NCBI RefSeq assembly: GCF_964355755.1
Contig: NC_092676.1
Location: 13,686,288-13,750,287 of the forward strand
Length of the DNA: 64,000 nt
Source of the DNA: Antedon mediterranea
Taxonomy: Eukaryota; Echinodermata; Crinoidea; Comatulida; Antedonidae
Reading direction: 5' to 3'
Made by a program: the position numbers and the translations under genes
Shown here: in pieces, positions 1 through 10,001 of the stretch
How the letters are laid out: each line of letters opens with the position of its first letter
Numbering within the stretch: position 1 is the stretch's first letter
Notes under the pieces: generated by a model
Seen by the model: only the letters and a program-made list of their open reading frames with translations
The model's database searches: none
What the model was told of the DNA's origin: nothing

Positions 1-153
1 GAGGTACCTTAGAATATGTTTTAACACTGCCCGGATTGGCTTGTCTGCAATTCCTGCATCCTGTTTGATTGCCCCAGCCACCTCTTTTAGCTGAGGAAGG
101 GTTAGCTTATACAAGCAATCCTTCACTTCTCTCTCCAGTGTCTGGAGGTCCAT
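1..153 (-). CDS. 5' coding exon of unknown gene, running off the left edge
   Basis: On the minus strand an ATG at 153-151 opens a frame of 51 codons with no stop up to the window edge. It starts MDLQTLEREVKDCLYKL and continues with a helix-rich, leucine-periodic stretch (LPQLKEVAGAI, then PIRAVLKHILRYL). The pattern recalls the short N-terminal helical (SAP-like) modules that precede zinc-finger or gag-like regions in many invertebrate multicopy proteins; that is inference, not a firm family call. AAG|GTACCT near the edge could also be a splice donor, so the exon may end just inside the window. The sequence 5' of the ATG (154-280) carries the exon-like 64-bp duplicate described separately. 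Confidence 0.5.
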   Translation of the reverse strand, partial: MDLQTLEREVKDCLYKLTLPQLKEVAGAIKQDAGIADKPIRAVLKHILRYL

Positions 154-216
154 GTTTATCTTTCTGTCATAATAGTCCTGGCATGATCGCCAGATTTTAC
201 GGTTCAGGATATTCGA

Positions 217-280
217 CTGCGAAAGAATTACATAGACCTCAGTTAGAAGTTGTTAACTCTGGATCGAGCACTTTAATAAT
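217..280 (-). repeat. 64-bp exon-like direct repeat, copy 1 (spliced-looking)
   Basis: This 64-bp block recurs without visible mismatch at 1039-1102. On the minus strand it reads from ATTATTAAAGTGCTCG to TCTTTCGCAG. In this copy the block runs straight on into the 5' leader of the exon at 1-153 (TTCGCAG followed by TCGAATATCC). It is preceded on the minus strand by an AG dinucleotide. Confidence 0.75.
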
Positions 281-1038
281 CTTAACACACTACAATCATA
301 ATGACGAGTGTTAACACATGAAACAATTTAACTAATACATCAATCTAGCTATTGGTCCTTTACCCAACATTATGTTTAATAACTAACTAAATAATCTCTA
401 CATAAACTCGTTAATTATTGATTGAATTATCTGACTGAATTAAACCAAAAACATGATACATTAATTTAAGGTCATCTTATCAGTGTATACAACTCTACAC
501 TAGCATATGTGATTTCTAAATAAGGAAACCAGTATAGTTATAAAACCCAATTCTAAATTGGTACCCTGGGTGTAGTTATCAGTGCAACAATGACTCACTA
601 CCTTGGTTACCATAGTAACGGCCAGTTCCACTAGCAGAGCCTTACATACCACAGCAATTAATGGCAAGGTCATTAACCTTATACATTGTATATACTCTTT
701 TTGTTAACAGGGCCTCTAATAGCTATTGAGCCTAATAATTCGTTACATTATATTGACATAAAATGAAAGTATAAACATTTAGCTATTATCTCTATCCTGT
801 ACTAAATACATAACTTAATCATCTAGCATTAACCTTAAAATATAATGATTGTTTTCTAAAATGAACAACAATCATCTGATCACAGTATTCGCTCTGTTTA
901 TCCTCTCAGTTTCTTACTTAATAATTTCAATCTGGGTACAGGAGAAATAACTCAGTATCCTTATGAAACATAACATAACAAATTGTCATAATTATAATAT
1001 ATATAAGTTAAAAAGAATATAAAATATCATAAACTTAC

Positions 1039-1182
1039 CTGCGAAAGAATTACATAGACCTCAGTTAGAAGTTGTTAACTCTGGATCGAGCACTTTAATA
1101 ATGATGAGCTCAATGCCAGAGGCAACAACCTCAAACTGGTCATGTGACTTTCCACAGGTCATTGGATCTTGAAATTTAATAG
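1039..1182 (-). CDS. Possible coding exon with splice donor; holds 64-bp repeat copy 2
   Basis: On the minus strand a TAG that could be a 3' splice site precedes an open stretch beginning APIKFQDPMTCGKSHDQFEV. It continues through ASGIELIIIKVL to a stop inside the 64-bp repeat; the repeat (1039-1102) then ends TTCGCAG followed by GTAAGTTT, a good splice donor. The residue order looks protein-like and the frame is open over about 40 codons, but I do not recognise the family. It may be the end of one gene, or part of the gene whose exon lies at 1-153. Compared with the copy at 217-280, this looks like the unspliced, intron-bearing form. Confidence 0.35.
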
Positions 1183-1274
1183 GGGCCTACTTTTCTGTGC
1201 AGGTAACAATATTATGTATAGTTAAATTCATAGGTCGATATTATTTTATTATTATAAGGAAATCTGTTTTAGAA

Positions 1275-1335
1275 TGAGAAAAAACCGTCCTAACCTAGAT
1301 TTGAACCCAGCTATCTATAAAGCTATAAAGCTATT
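1275..1335 (-). repeat. tRNA-like (SINE-type) remnant
   Basis: The minus strand contains GGTTCAAATCT, a good tRNA B box (pol III promoter), followed by GGTTAGGACGG and TTTTTTCTCATTC. The same 3' layout (acceptor-like stem, T run, CTCATTC) occurs after the tRNA-like sequence at 32363-32433, so both probably derive from one tRNA-related family. No complete cloverleaf is visible here. Confidence 0.4.
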
Positions 1336-1470
1336 GGTATGAGTTGACCAATTATTTGGGTACGAGTTAGCCAAGTTTGGTATGAGTTGACATGGGTACG
1401 TTACGGGTTGACCAGCACCCTAGAATACGGATAAAGATCAACCCGTACCCCCATGCCGACTCGTTCCCAT
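1335..1470. repeat. GTACGAGTTGACC-type short tandem repeat
   Basis: Several imperfect copies of a GGTA(C/T)GAGTTG-ACC motif lie here. The reverse-complement motif (ACTCGTACC) forms a similar cluster at 25515-25605. There is no coding potential. Confidence 0.6.
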
Positions 1471-1873
1471 CCCATGGTAGAATACTACTTACATGTTAGT
1501 TTAGCCTAGCTGGGCTAACCTACCTCACCTCTCACATGCCCTCCTGAAAAAACGCGACCGAAATTACTGGAACCCTAGCCTAGCCTACTAGACCTAGATA
1601 GTAGTGATCCGTAGTACCATGGAACTATAATAAATGGTAGACGTACTAGTACTGTGTAGTATATGTTAACATGTCTGGCTCTACGAGGCCTTTTTATGCT
1701 CATAGGATGGCTTTTTTGGGCGTCCCAATGTAGGCCTATGCCTATAACTAGGACAGATTTCCCATTCCTGCAGGCCTGTAGCCTATGCTCTAGTAGGGCG
1801 GCCGGGTGTACCCTGGTCGATTCACCCCTGATTCTAGCCCCCTCGTCGGGGAGCCTAGCCCCGCCCCCGTCGG

Positions 1874-2542
1874 GGAACACGGGTACTTTTTGTCGGGGAA
1901 TATAATATACAGTAAAAAACGTTCGCGTTCACTTCATATAGCTTCAGCGCCTAGAAAACCACGACGTTCCATTGACCGTGAGAGTACGTCAGAGGGCTAA
2001 GACCGTGAGAGTACGTCAGAGGGCTATTATGCACTTTTATGCATTCATTATTGCCAGAGATCTAACTACTAAACAATAGCTAGTACGCACTTGTTTGGCG
2101 GTATCCCTTTGTACGAATCGTTCACCATTGGGTCGAGACGCGTGATATCATGTTCCATCCAGGGACCAAAATGTGTAATGTAGTTATTTTCCCGGCGAAT
2201 TTTACCGACGGTTACCGAAGGGAACACGGGTACTTTTTGTCGGGGAATATAATATACAGTAGAAAACGTTCGAGTTCACTTGGTAGCTTCAGCGCCTAGA
2301 AAACCGCGACGTTTCATTGACCGTGAGAGTACGTCAGAGTGATATTATGCACTTTATATGCATTCATTATTGCCAGCGATCTAACTTACTACTACTAAAC
2401 AATAGCTAGGTACGCACTTTTCTGGCGGTATCCCTTTGTACGAATCGTTCAACGTTGGGTCGAGACGCGTGATATCATGTTCCATCCAGGGACCAAAATG
2501 TGTACTGTAGTTATTTTCCAGGCGAAGTTTACCGACGGTTAC
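1874..2542. repeat. 347-bp tandem duplication
   Basis: Copy A (1874-2215) and copy B (2221-2542) align almost throughout, from GGAACACGGGTACTTTTTG to ACCGACGGTTAC, with a period of 347 bp. Copy A contains a further tandem duplication of a roughly 27-bp piece (GACCGTGAGAGTACGTCAGA) at 1975-2028 that copy B lacks. Short open frames through it are duplicates of each other and look incidental. Confidence 0.85.
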
Positions 2543-2884
2543 GTCGTGTACTGTGTCGACGTACGCCACACTACAGCAAAAACGAATTATGTTAATTGTT
2601 CGTATGTTGACCAATTTTTTAATTTACAAGTAACCTTCTGTACCGTGGGGCACCTAAAATAAATATTTCATCCATTACTAAACAAAAAAACATGCCATTT
2701 TCGCTTAGCCAACATCTTATTATAGCTAAGTTATTAAAGTTTCAATGTCCTGTATGTCATGAATTTCTCACTACTCGGAAGTCCAGATGGTACGCACGCA
2801 TACACTTGGGAGGAATAAACTTATTTCCCCGACTGAAAAAGGTCTACGCTTGCGTTTTTTAAGTCTTTCTAGGCCTGATGTTTC

Positions 2885-3150
2885 CAAAGTATAAAATGCA
2901 ATTATTTGAAGACCTGCAGCTCTAGTTTTAAACATTTTCTTAGCTCAGCCCCAACAATAAAGCTGGTCATATTTCGAAGTACAAGAAGTGCATTTTCCTG
3001 GACCTAACATCTCTATTTTTCAAACATTTCTTAGCTCATTCACAACCATGATAGGGACTTCTTATATATTTTGTTTCATGTTTTGAAGTATAATAAGTCC
3101 AATTTCCGGGACCTCCAACTCTATTTTTCTAAATTTTCTTTGAACTTTAA
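2885..3150. repeat. Diverged tandem repeat, about 100-120 bp unit
   Basis: Three degenerate units share a pattern: a GAAGTA(T/C)AA start, GGACCT, CTCTA-TTTTT, then AAACATTTCTTAGCTCA. There is no coding potential. The rest of 2543-3280 shows nothing recognisable. Confidence 0.5.
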
Positions 3151-3283
3151 TTTTTTAAATTGAAAAATATGGATTGAAACAGTCATCGCGCATCGTTTTT
3201 TTGCACGCAGCATTTTATTTATGCATTATAAAAAATGGAAAAAATGGCTACCCTAAATCTGATTAAAATGACCTCAAATGACG

Positions 3284-3412
3284 CTAGAACGCGTTGCTTC
3301 CGGGGGCTTCGCCCCCTGGACCCCACCGGGGGCCCTTGGCGCCCCCCAGCCTAGTGTTGCTCGCTTCGCCCCCTCGTCGGGAAATGTAGCCCCCGCGTCG
3401 GGAAGATCCTGG
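3284..3412. repeat. GC-rich repeat fragment abutting the Gypsy relic
   Basis: A GC-rich island in AT-rich surroundings. The motif CCCCCTCGTCGGGRA is shared with 1838-1876 (CCCCCTCGTCGGGGAGCC). It directly precedes the pol frame of the Gypsy relic and is probably a repeat inserted at, or truncating, the retroelement's 5' side. Open frames on both strands reflect base composition. Confidence 0.45.
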
Positions 3413-4046
3413 CGCCACCACTGCTCCAGTAGTCCATCCACCCCGCAGGGTGCCACTTAGTCTGCATACCAAGCTGAAAGAGAAACTTGACGATATGGAG
3501 AAGAGAGGTGTGATTAAGCGGACAGACAAACCAACAGATTGGGTCTACAGCCTAGTGATAGTGGAGAAACGAGACGGATCCTTGAGGTTGTGTTTGGATC
3601 CACGTGATTTGAACAAGGTAATTAGACGTGAACATCATAATAATACCGACCGGTAAGAACGTAGTGAGTCACCGGTCAGGTAAAACACTTTTCACTGTCT
3701 TTGACCAGAAAGATGCGTACTGGAACTTCTCTTACTGACGCTAGCGCAGATGTATGTACATTCAATACTCCCTTTGGACGATACAGTTTTCTAAGAATGC
3801 CATTTGGTATCTGCAGTGCTAGTGAGGTGTTACAGAAACGAAACCAGCAAATATTTGGTCATATACCTACATACTGTACACATAATATCTGATGATATAT
3901 AGCTACAGGTAGTGAAGTAGAGCAAAATGCAACAATACAGAGTGTGATGGATACGGCTAGAGCGAACAATGCCAAATTCAATGGAAGCAAGCTCAAGTGT
4001 AAACAGTCTGAATTGGTGTTCATAGGAAACGTGGTGAAGTGCCGAT
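3413..4046 (+). pseudogene. Ty3/Gypsy reverse transcriptase, broken
   Basis: The remains of a Ty3/Gypsy RT start with an HPPRRVPL-type lead-in and continue through KLKEKLDDMEKRGVIKR, DWVYSLVIVEK and CLDPRDLNKVI (fingers and palm). FTVFDQKDAYW and then TFNTPFGRYSFLRMPFGI follow in other frames. The catalytic YxDD box is degraded: near 3885-3900 only SDD-I-like codons survive, out of frame with their neighbours. A KLKCKQSELVFIGNVV segment follows. Stops and at least two frame changes occur, and the RT thumb and the start of RNase H are deleted before the next segment. The element is certainly dead. Confidence 0.85.
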
Positions 4047-4644
4047 GGACAGAAACCAAAAAAAAAAACAATATGTATATGGCCGAGCTGTTGAAGTTCA
4101 CACTGACCATAAACCACTCGAAACAATCACACGTAAACCACTCCATAAAGCTAGTCCTAGAATACAACAAATGCTGCTCAAATTGATAAAGTATGAACTT
4201 GATGTTAAGTATGTTCCTGAAAAGTACATGTACATAGCTGATGCTCTCAGCAGGGCATATCCCGATAAGGTTGATCGTGATGCCCAACCCCTTGAACAGT
4301 TGAAATATAGGGTGCATAGTCTAGACGATATATTGCCCATGAGTAAAGCAAGAATTGAAGAAGCAATACGAGCTACACAGGCAGATGTGATACTCCAAAC
4401 TCTAATCCTAACATGCAAAAACGGGTGGCCTAAACATAGATGGGGTGCACCGGAGCAAGTTAGGCAGTATTGGCATCTTCGTGATAAGATACATGAAATT
4501 GATGGTCTTGTGTTTTTAAGTGAGAAGTTGATTGTTCCTAGCCGAATGAGAGCAGATATGCTGAATAAAATTCATGAAAGTCACCTTGGGATGGAGAAGT
4601 GTAAGGCGAGGGCCAGGTCTATTATGTATTGGCCAGGTATGACC
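4039..4644 (+). pseudogene. Ty3/Gypsy RNase H C-terminus and integrase zinc-binding domain
   Basis: One open frame contains the RNase H hallmark TDHKPLE and a later ADALSRA box. It then has the integrase N-terminal HHCC region (HESHLGMEKCKARARSIMYW). The frame is cut at 4644/4645 by the inserted DNA element at 4645-5918; the flanking target duplication shows that the integrase frame was continuous before that insertion. The front half of RNase H is missing. Confidence 0.85.
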
Positions 4645-5918
4645 ATGGATTAAAGAATAGAAGGATATGCATCAGTTTGAGATCAAGGGTTCCATGACTC
4701 TAGCCGACAGAGCCCACAGTGTTACAGTTTAATTAACCGCATGGTAACAACGAAACGGTCGCGTGCCTAATATATTGTTTACTGCACATGTGCAGCGAGA
4801 TTTAACCTTGTTGGCTACGCTTCTTTCGCGCGTTCTTTGGTGGCATGATGTTTGTAGATGCTATCATTGTAATTAGTATAGGTTTCTGCCGCGATTGATC
4901 TACGCTAATGTTTTTTTATGACCTGTAGTAGCCCTACATCTGAGACAATAACTCTTTGTTGTCTCATTTGTTGTAAAATTACAAAATCAGCAAGAATACT
5001 AGCCTAGGTCCAGGCCTTCTAGACTATGCTTACACTAGAAAACCCTCTGATTTGCCGACATTGATACTGCCTAGGTAGGCCTAGGATAATCTTAAGTGTA
5101 GTAGATACAAGGTGTAATCATGATCTATATACTCACCGTTGACTACTTCTTGTGTGAATAATAATATAGTAATAGACAAGGTACTTCGTTTGTTCGTGAT
5201 TAAGTTTGCCTTGCGTGTACTTTTCAAAACGACCGCTAGGTAACGTATCGCAACTATACATAACCAGCCAATCCCGGATCAGGGATCGCTGTTTTCATTC
5301 GAGTAGGCCCTGTGATTGGATGTGATGTGGATGTGGATCACCAGGAACTACAGTTTAAATATAATCACATCGATAATTAAGGAGATTTATGAAAAAAACA
5401 CTGCTTAGCCATATATTAAAAACACGATTGTTGTATGTGTGGACACAGGACACGCTAACAACATACATGGGCAAATGCATACATTAATATTCTATAGATG
5501 AATGCAATTTGTAACGACAGAAGATGGCAGGCTCATATGCTAATATCAAATATAAAAATTGCATATTTTATCAATATTACCAACTACTTAAAATTAACAG
5601 TCGTAAGAAAGTGAACTTTTCGTAGTCCGATTGTGATGAAACTAAAACAGAATTGTTCAGCAATATATTGTCAATTAATCATCGACGCAGACATGTCAAT
5701 AGAACATTCAGACTGCGCATACGATTTCTACACGGCTACGTTTTGTTCTTCAAAAATGTAGCAATTGATTCGCAGCGTTCTACAGAGGGCCGCGGTTAGA
5801 GACACGGAGTTCAATGAGCGTGTTTGTTTGATTGGCAGCAGTGCTTTAGTATAGGCAAGCGCGTTGGAAAATCGTTTGATGTCACCATCGATGCATATCC
5901 TTCTATTCTTTAATCCAT
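4645..5918. mobile_element. Non-autonomous DNA transposon, 29-bp TIRs, 9-bp TSD
   Basis: The ends are exact inverted repeats, beginning ATGGATTAAAGAATAG at 4645-4673 and complementary at 5890-5918. The direct repeat GGTATGACC flanks it (4636-4644 and 5919-5927). Removing the element and one direct repeat leaves the integrase frame continuous, so the boundaries are strongly supported. If the two CC/GG outer bases belong to the element, the duplication is instead 5 bp (TATGA). No frame of useful length lies inside. A 9-bp duplication suits MULE or Merlin-type transposases, but the family is unassigned. Confidence 0.85.
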
Positions 5919-5927
5919 GGTATGACC

Positions 5928-6567
5928 AACGTTATAGAATCAGCAGTATCAAGATGCCCTGTTTGTGTAAAGTGCATGCGTAGAAATCAACGGGAGCCGA
6001 TGATTCCACATAAAGTTCCTATGAGGCCATGGGCGAAGCTGGACGCGTATATATTTACATTCGCTGGCAGAGATCATCTTATTGTAGTTGACTATTTTTC
6101 CAAATACCCTGAAGTAGTTACACTCACTAGAAAAACGGCAGGAGCGATCATCAAAATTGAAATCCATATTCTCAAGACATGGCATTCCTGAAACATTAAT
6201 GACTGATAACATGCCGTTCGCTAGCTACGAGTTCAAACAGTTTGCTAACCAGTGGGGGTTCGATTTAGTGACGTCCAGTCCGACATATGCCAGAAGTAAT
6301 GGGCAAGTTGAACGTTTCGTTCAAACCATTAAGCAACTCATGAGGAAGTCCGTTGAAGAGGGAAGTGATTTTCATCTTGCTCTACTAGACTATCGTGATT
6401 CACCAATTGCAGGGTTGAATTGTTCTCCTAAACACTCAACAACCGGATACTTTGCAGAAGGGTGTACCAACTTTGCAGAAGGTACGAGAAGCACCACCCT
6501 TACGTAGAAGTGATCGTGATAGTCGTCCACCGGATCGATTGGATTATAAATAAATGTATCAATAATT
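5928..6567 (+). pseudogene. Ty3/Gypsy integrase catalytic core, frameshifted
   Basis: Two overlapping frames continue the integrase. The first holds the zinc-binding CPVCVKC and the first catalytic Asp in LIVVDYFSKYPEV. After a frameshift near 6155-6165 the second holds TDNMPFASYEF (second Asp) and NGQVERFVQTIK (catalytic Glu), so the DDE triad is recognisable. Basic residues near the end (RSDRDSRPPDRLDYK) resemble a Gypsy pol C-terminus. The retroelement is inactive. Confidence 0.85.
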
Positions 6568-6619
6568 AACTTCATTTTATGTTTATTTTGCAGATATCAT
6601 GTTGACAAGTTTTATTTTT

Positions 6620-6800
6620 CAAACCCTCCAATAATAATGTATGAACATATTATGAATGTGATCTAAGAAGCTATATTGTGTCTAATAATAATGTATGAAC
6701 ATATGAATGTGATCTAATAATAATGTATGAACATATGAATGTGATCTAAGAAACAATTTGAAACATATGAATGTGATCTAAGAAACAATTTATGTTTAAA
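6620..6800. repeat. Short tandem repeat in Gypsy 3' untranslated part
   Basis: Four imperfect copies of AATAATAATGTATGAACATA followed by TGAATGTGATCTAAGAA lie between the pol end and the putative LTR. Confidence 0.7.
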
Positions 6801-6913
6801 GAAAAGTATTATTATTTATTATGAGAAATGTGATATATTGTGTCTAATTTACTCTTGATAGTGATTTAAAAAAAAGAAAACTTTAGAAATTTATTTTGTT
6901 AGAAAAGGGAAGA

Positions 6914-7080
6914 TGTCACATATGTTCTGTTAATATGCTAATTATATTTGTTTGTTATTTGCTAATTATGCAAACTACGTTACGCTCGGTGAATTAATAA
7001 AACGGTTGAATTAAAAGAACCGTGTTGACGAGTCACACTTGTAATAGTTCTCGGCTTTGGTTTTCGTATGGATCAAAACA
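6914..7080 (+). mobile_element. Probable 3' LTR of the Gypsy relic
   Basis: A purine tract (AGAAAAGGGAAGA, 6901-6913) is followed by TGTCACATATGTT, and about 167 bp later the sequence ends AAAACA, giving TG...CA ends. AATAAA-like sequence occurs inside near 6994. The short length suits Mag/SURL-type Gypsy LTRs. No 5' LTR is visible upstream of 3413, so this rests on position, PPT and end dinucleotides only. Confidence 0.5.
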
Positions 7081-8215
7081 TCACCTTGATTGCATAAGCA
7101 GCATTCAATCCCTGTTAACATTTTATACATTTTGTTTTTTGTTACCATTTTAATACTATATGGAAGTTTGTTTAACGTATATAGACAAATTTGTGTGTGT
7201 TTATAGTTACAAACTCTTTACCCTCTTCATCAATATTCAACTGTGTGTACGCATGTGATTAGTCAAGCTTTGAAAATACACATTTCCCTGAAAGTTCAGA
7301 GTACAAATCATCAGCACTAGGTAAGCTGTATTCTTCATCTGTTAAATGTTGGTTTATGGTAACACTCTTATTGTCCCTAACACAGTACTGTCGGTTTTAG
7401 GAAGATGCCCAATTTGAGTAGAGGGTAGGTAGCTGTATACAGTCAGTACAAAGGGAAATTATCAGTCAGTTGTGCAAATTACTGAAAAAACAAATTACTA
7501 GGAAGTATGAAACAATAGGTATTGTGTTTCGGATATATGAAAATAGAAATGTTATATAATTTGAATAAGTTAGGCCCTACATGAATCCATGTAGCGTCGG
7601 TATTTTTAAAAGGGGTAAAATAAGTATGCACCACGTGCAGTATGGGGTTAATTAAAATTAAATATTAAAGTTGTAAAAGGTGTCTTGATATAACTATACC
7701 GACATATAATTAAGAGATAGTCCGGACATTATAACAATGACAACAATAAAATAAAAGGATTATGAATGACTAGGATGAATAGGAAATCTAATTGTATGAT
7801 CTCGGTGTTTGACATATTAAACTATACTGTTGACGTAATCAAAACTTTTCTACACAATTTAAAACTTTTAATTTAAAACCTATTAAGTAAAACAAAAGAA
7901 GAGAAACGGAAATAAAGAAAATGGACGCTTTCTATGATATGTATGTGAGTGTATTGTGATGTATTATGGTTAGAACGGTTTGAATGTAAAGAGAGATGCT
8001 ATTGACATGCATAAATTATTTTGGGTGTATAAATATGTAAGGTTAATTTATAGTTAAATGCAGAGTGGAAACGTCCGACAAAAAAAATAAAAGCAAATCG
8101 TACGCTACTGACGTTACGCATACAATATTCTGTGTATAGGTTTTTAGTCAAAACAGACATTTCAGTAGATCTCTACCAGAATCATGAATGACTATAAACC
8201 AACAGTTGATTTCTA
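7081..8215. other. No recognisable feature
   Basis: AT-rich sequence with only short, unconvincing frames. I see no exon-like coding, RNA gene or bounded repeat. Confidence 0.5.
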
Positions 8216-8346
8216 CGGTGGCTGATTTCCGCCAAAGAAAACAATTATTTTATAATACGGCATTATAACGCCCTAATTACGGCGTTATAACACCCTAATT
8301 ACGGCGTTATAACGCCATAATTACGGCGTTATAACACCCTAATTAT
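8216..8346. repeat. Palindromic GGCGTTATAACGCC array, copy 1
   Basis: A leader, CGGTGGCTGATTTCCGCC then AAAGAAAACAATTATTTT, is followed by about five 22-23-bp units centred on the palindrome GGCGTTATAACGCC (some degenerate), spaced by TAATTA. The same leader and array recur at 18906-19033. Confidence 0.85.
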
Positions 8347-8762
8347 ACAATCCGTTCACACGTACATGCGCATGCGTCGTACATCTCTCTCACACACACA
8401 GCGTTACGTGTAGAGAGAAGAAACTCAGAAATTAAAAGTAAGTAGGGGTCAAATTGTATTATAAAATACATGTTTACCTTGGACAATATAATTATTTGAT
8501 TGAAAATATGCATTGTAAAATGTTACACTAGGCCTATGTGAAGTAGTGCAAGTGACGACAGATAGTGAATCAAAATGGGCTGGTAGGCTAGGCCTAATAA
8601 TATTAATAATATTACTAATACTTTACTAGCTAGGCCTGTGGGGCCTATTCTATATAGTGGGCCGAAGGGGTTACGTGCGTGCGTGATGCGCTGCATGTTA
8701 ATGTTTATGTTATCAACATTTATGCTTCCTGTTAGCGCTGGACTTAGCTTATATAATATAAT

Positions 8763-9166
8763 CAAAGAACTTATAACACAAGAATCTCCTGTTCTTCAAT
8801 TTGCATTCAAAACACAGTATCGGAAGTACAGGGTTAAACGGTCAAACTGGGCGACGCCATTTCACAGCATGGAGCAGCGCCCCCTCCAATTACTCTACCC
8901 CCTTCCCCCCCTAGAGCATTAGCAGATCCCCTCTATGATTTTGACTTTCTAATTTGATGCGGGCGCCCTACTCCTCAGTCAATTACTCTATCCCCCCTAG
9001 AGCATTAGCAGATCCCCTCTATGATTTTGACTTTCTAATTTGATGCGGGCGCCCTACTCCATGGCTCACAATGGCGCCACCCATAGCTCTATTCTATCCC
9101 ACAATGCCTTTCGAAATTGTTACGCGCTTCGGACGAACAGGAGATTCTTGTGTTATAAGTTCTTTG
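8763..9166. mobile_element. MITE copy 1, 32-bp TIRs, 7-bp TSD
   Basis: The terminal inverted repeats begin CAAAGAACTTATAACACAAG (8763) and are complementary at the right end (9135-9166). The 7-bp direct repeat ATATAAT flanks it (8756-8762, 9167-9173). The inside holds a tandemly duplicated 80-bp piece ending GATGCGGGCGCCCTACTCC. A second copy with the same ends and its own 7-bp duplication lies at 9494-9923. Confidence 0.88.
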
Positions 9167-9188
9167 ATATAATTATTAATCACAATCA

Positions 9189-9370
9189 GCGCCATCACAC
9201 TCGCACGCCCTCGTGTGTTGTTGCAGTGCGCCACCTTGCGCCCTATCGAGTGACATTGTTGTCGCCATGTGTTAGTTGGTTCTAGTAGTAGGCCTAGTGT
9301 CGATTGATTACTTTGGTTTATTTATTAAAAGTGTTCATATCTTCGTGAAGTTGATTAGTCTTTATTGCCG
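9189..9370 (+). mobile_element. 5' LTR copy of small LTR retrotransposon
   Basis: 9189-9370 is nearly identical to 18714-18900 (GCGCCATCACACTCG ... CTTTATTGCCG). It is followed at once by TGGTGGCAGCGC, which has the TGG start and position expected of a tRNA primer-binding site. The matching copy follows a purine tract at about 18687-18709. The exact 5' LTR edge is uncertain because the left flank differs and a MITE lies just upstream. Confidence 0.7.
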
Positions 9371-9493
9371 TGGTGGCAGCGCATTACCCACTACCGCGAA
9401 ATCGCTTCAATAAACAGAAGACAGAGACTTTTCATACCTTTACAAATCACTGAACATTTTTCCAATAGGGTTGGTGAAATCTGTCCATAATAG

Positions 9494-9923
9494 CAAAGAA
9501 CTTATAACACAAGAATCTCCTGTTCTTCAATTTGCATTCAAAACACAGTATCGGAAGTACAGGGTTAAAAGGTCAAACTGGGCGACGCCATTTCACAGCA
9601 TGGAGCAGCGCCCCCCCCCCCCCCCCCCAAACTAGGAAGTCAATTACTCTACCCCCACTAGAGTATTAGCAGATCCCCTCTATGATTTTGACTTTCTAAT
9701 TTGATGCGGGCGCCCTACTCCTCAGTCAATTACTCTATCCCCCCCCCCCCCCCCTAGAGCATTAGCAGATCCCCTCTATGATTTTGACTTTCTAATTTGA
9801 TGCGGGCGCCCTACTCCATGGCTCACAATGGCGCCACCCATAGCTCTATTCTATCCCACAATGCCTTTCGAAATTGTTACGCGCTTCGGACGAACAGGAG
9901 ATTCTTGTGTTATAAGTTCTTTG
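9494..9923. mobile_element. MITE copy 2, 7-bp TSD, inside long-TIR element
   Basis: Same ends as the MITE at 8763-9166, flanked by ATAATAG on both sides (9487-9493, 9924-9930). It interrupts a GTCCATAATAGG motif of the larger element, and the right arm of that element shows the uninterrupted sequence. A poly-C run at about 9611-9628 and a second at 9740-9754 sit inside. Confidence 0.9.
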
Positions 9924-10001
9924 ATAATAGGTTACTTTTCTGTCCATAGGGGACTTTCTGTCCATAATAGGGACTAGAGGGCGCTGTTGTTTGTCCATAA
10001 T

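Noticed and set aside
3274-3529. GC-rich 60-81-codon frames before the RT
   Set aside because: Composition-driven open frames on both strands in a repeat fragment.
3859-4418. Minus-strand frames over the Gypsy pol
   Set aside because: Antisense shadows of RT and RNase H sequence.
9608-9628. Poly-C run as a functional element
   Set aside because: A homopolymer inside a MITE copy; the sister copy has a much shorter C run, so it is slippage or an assembly artefact.
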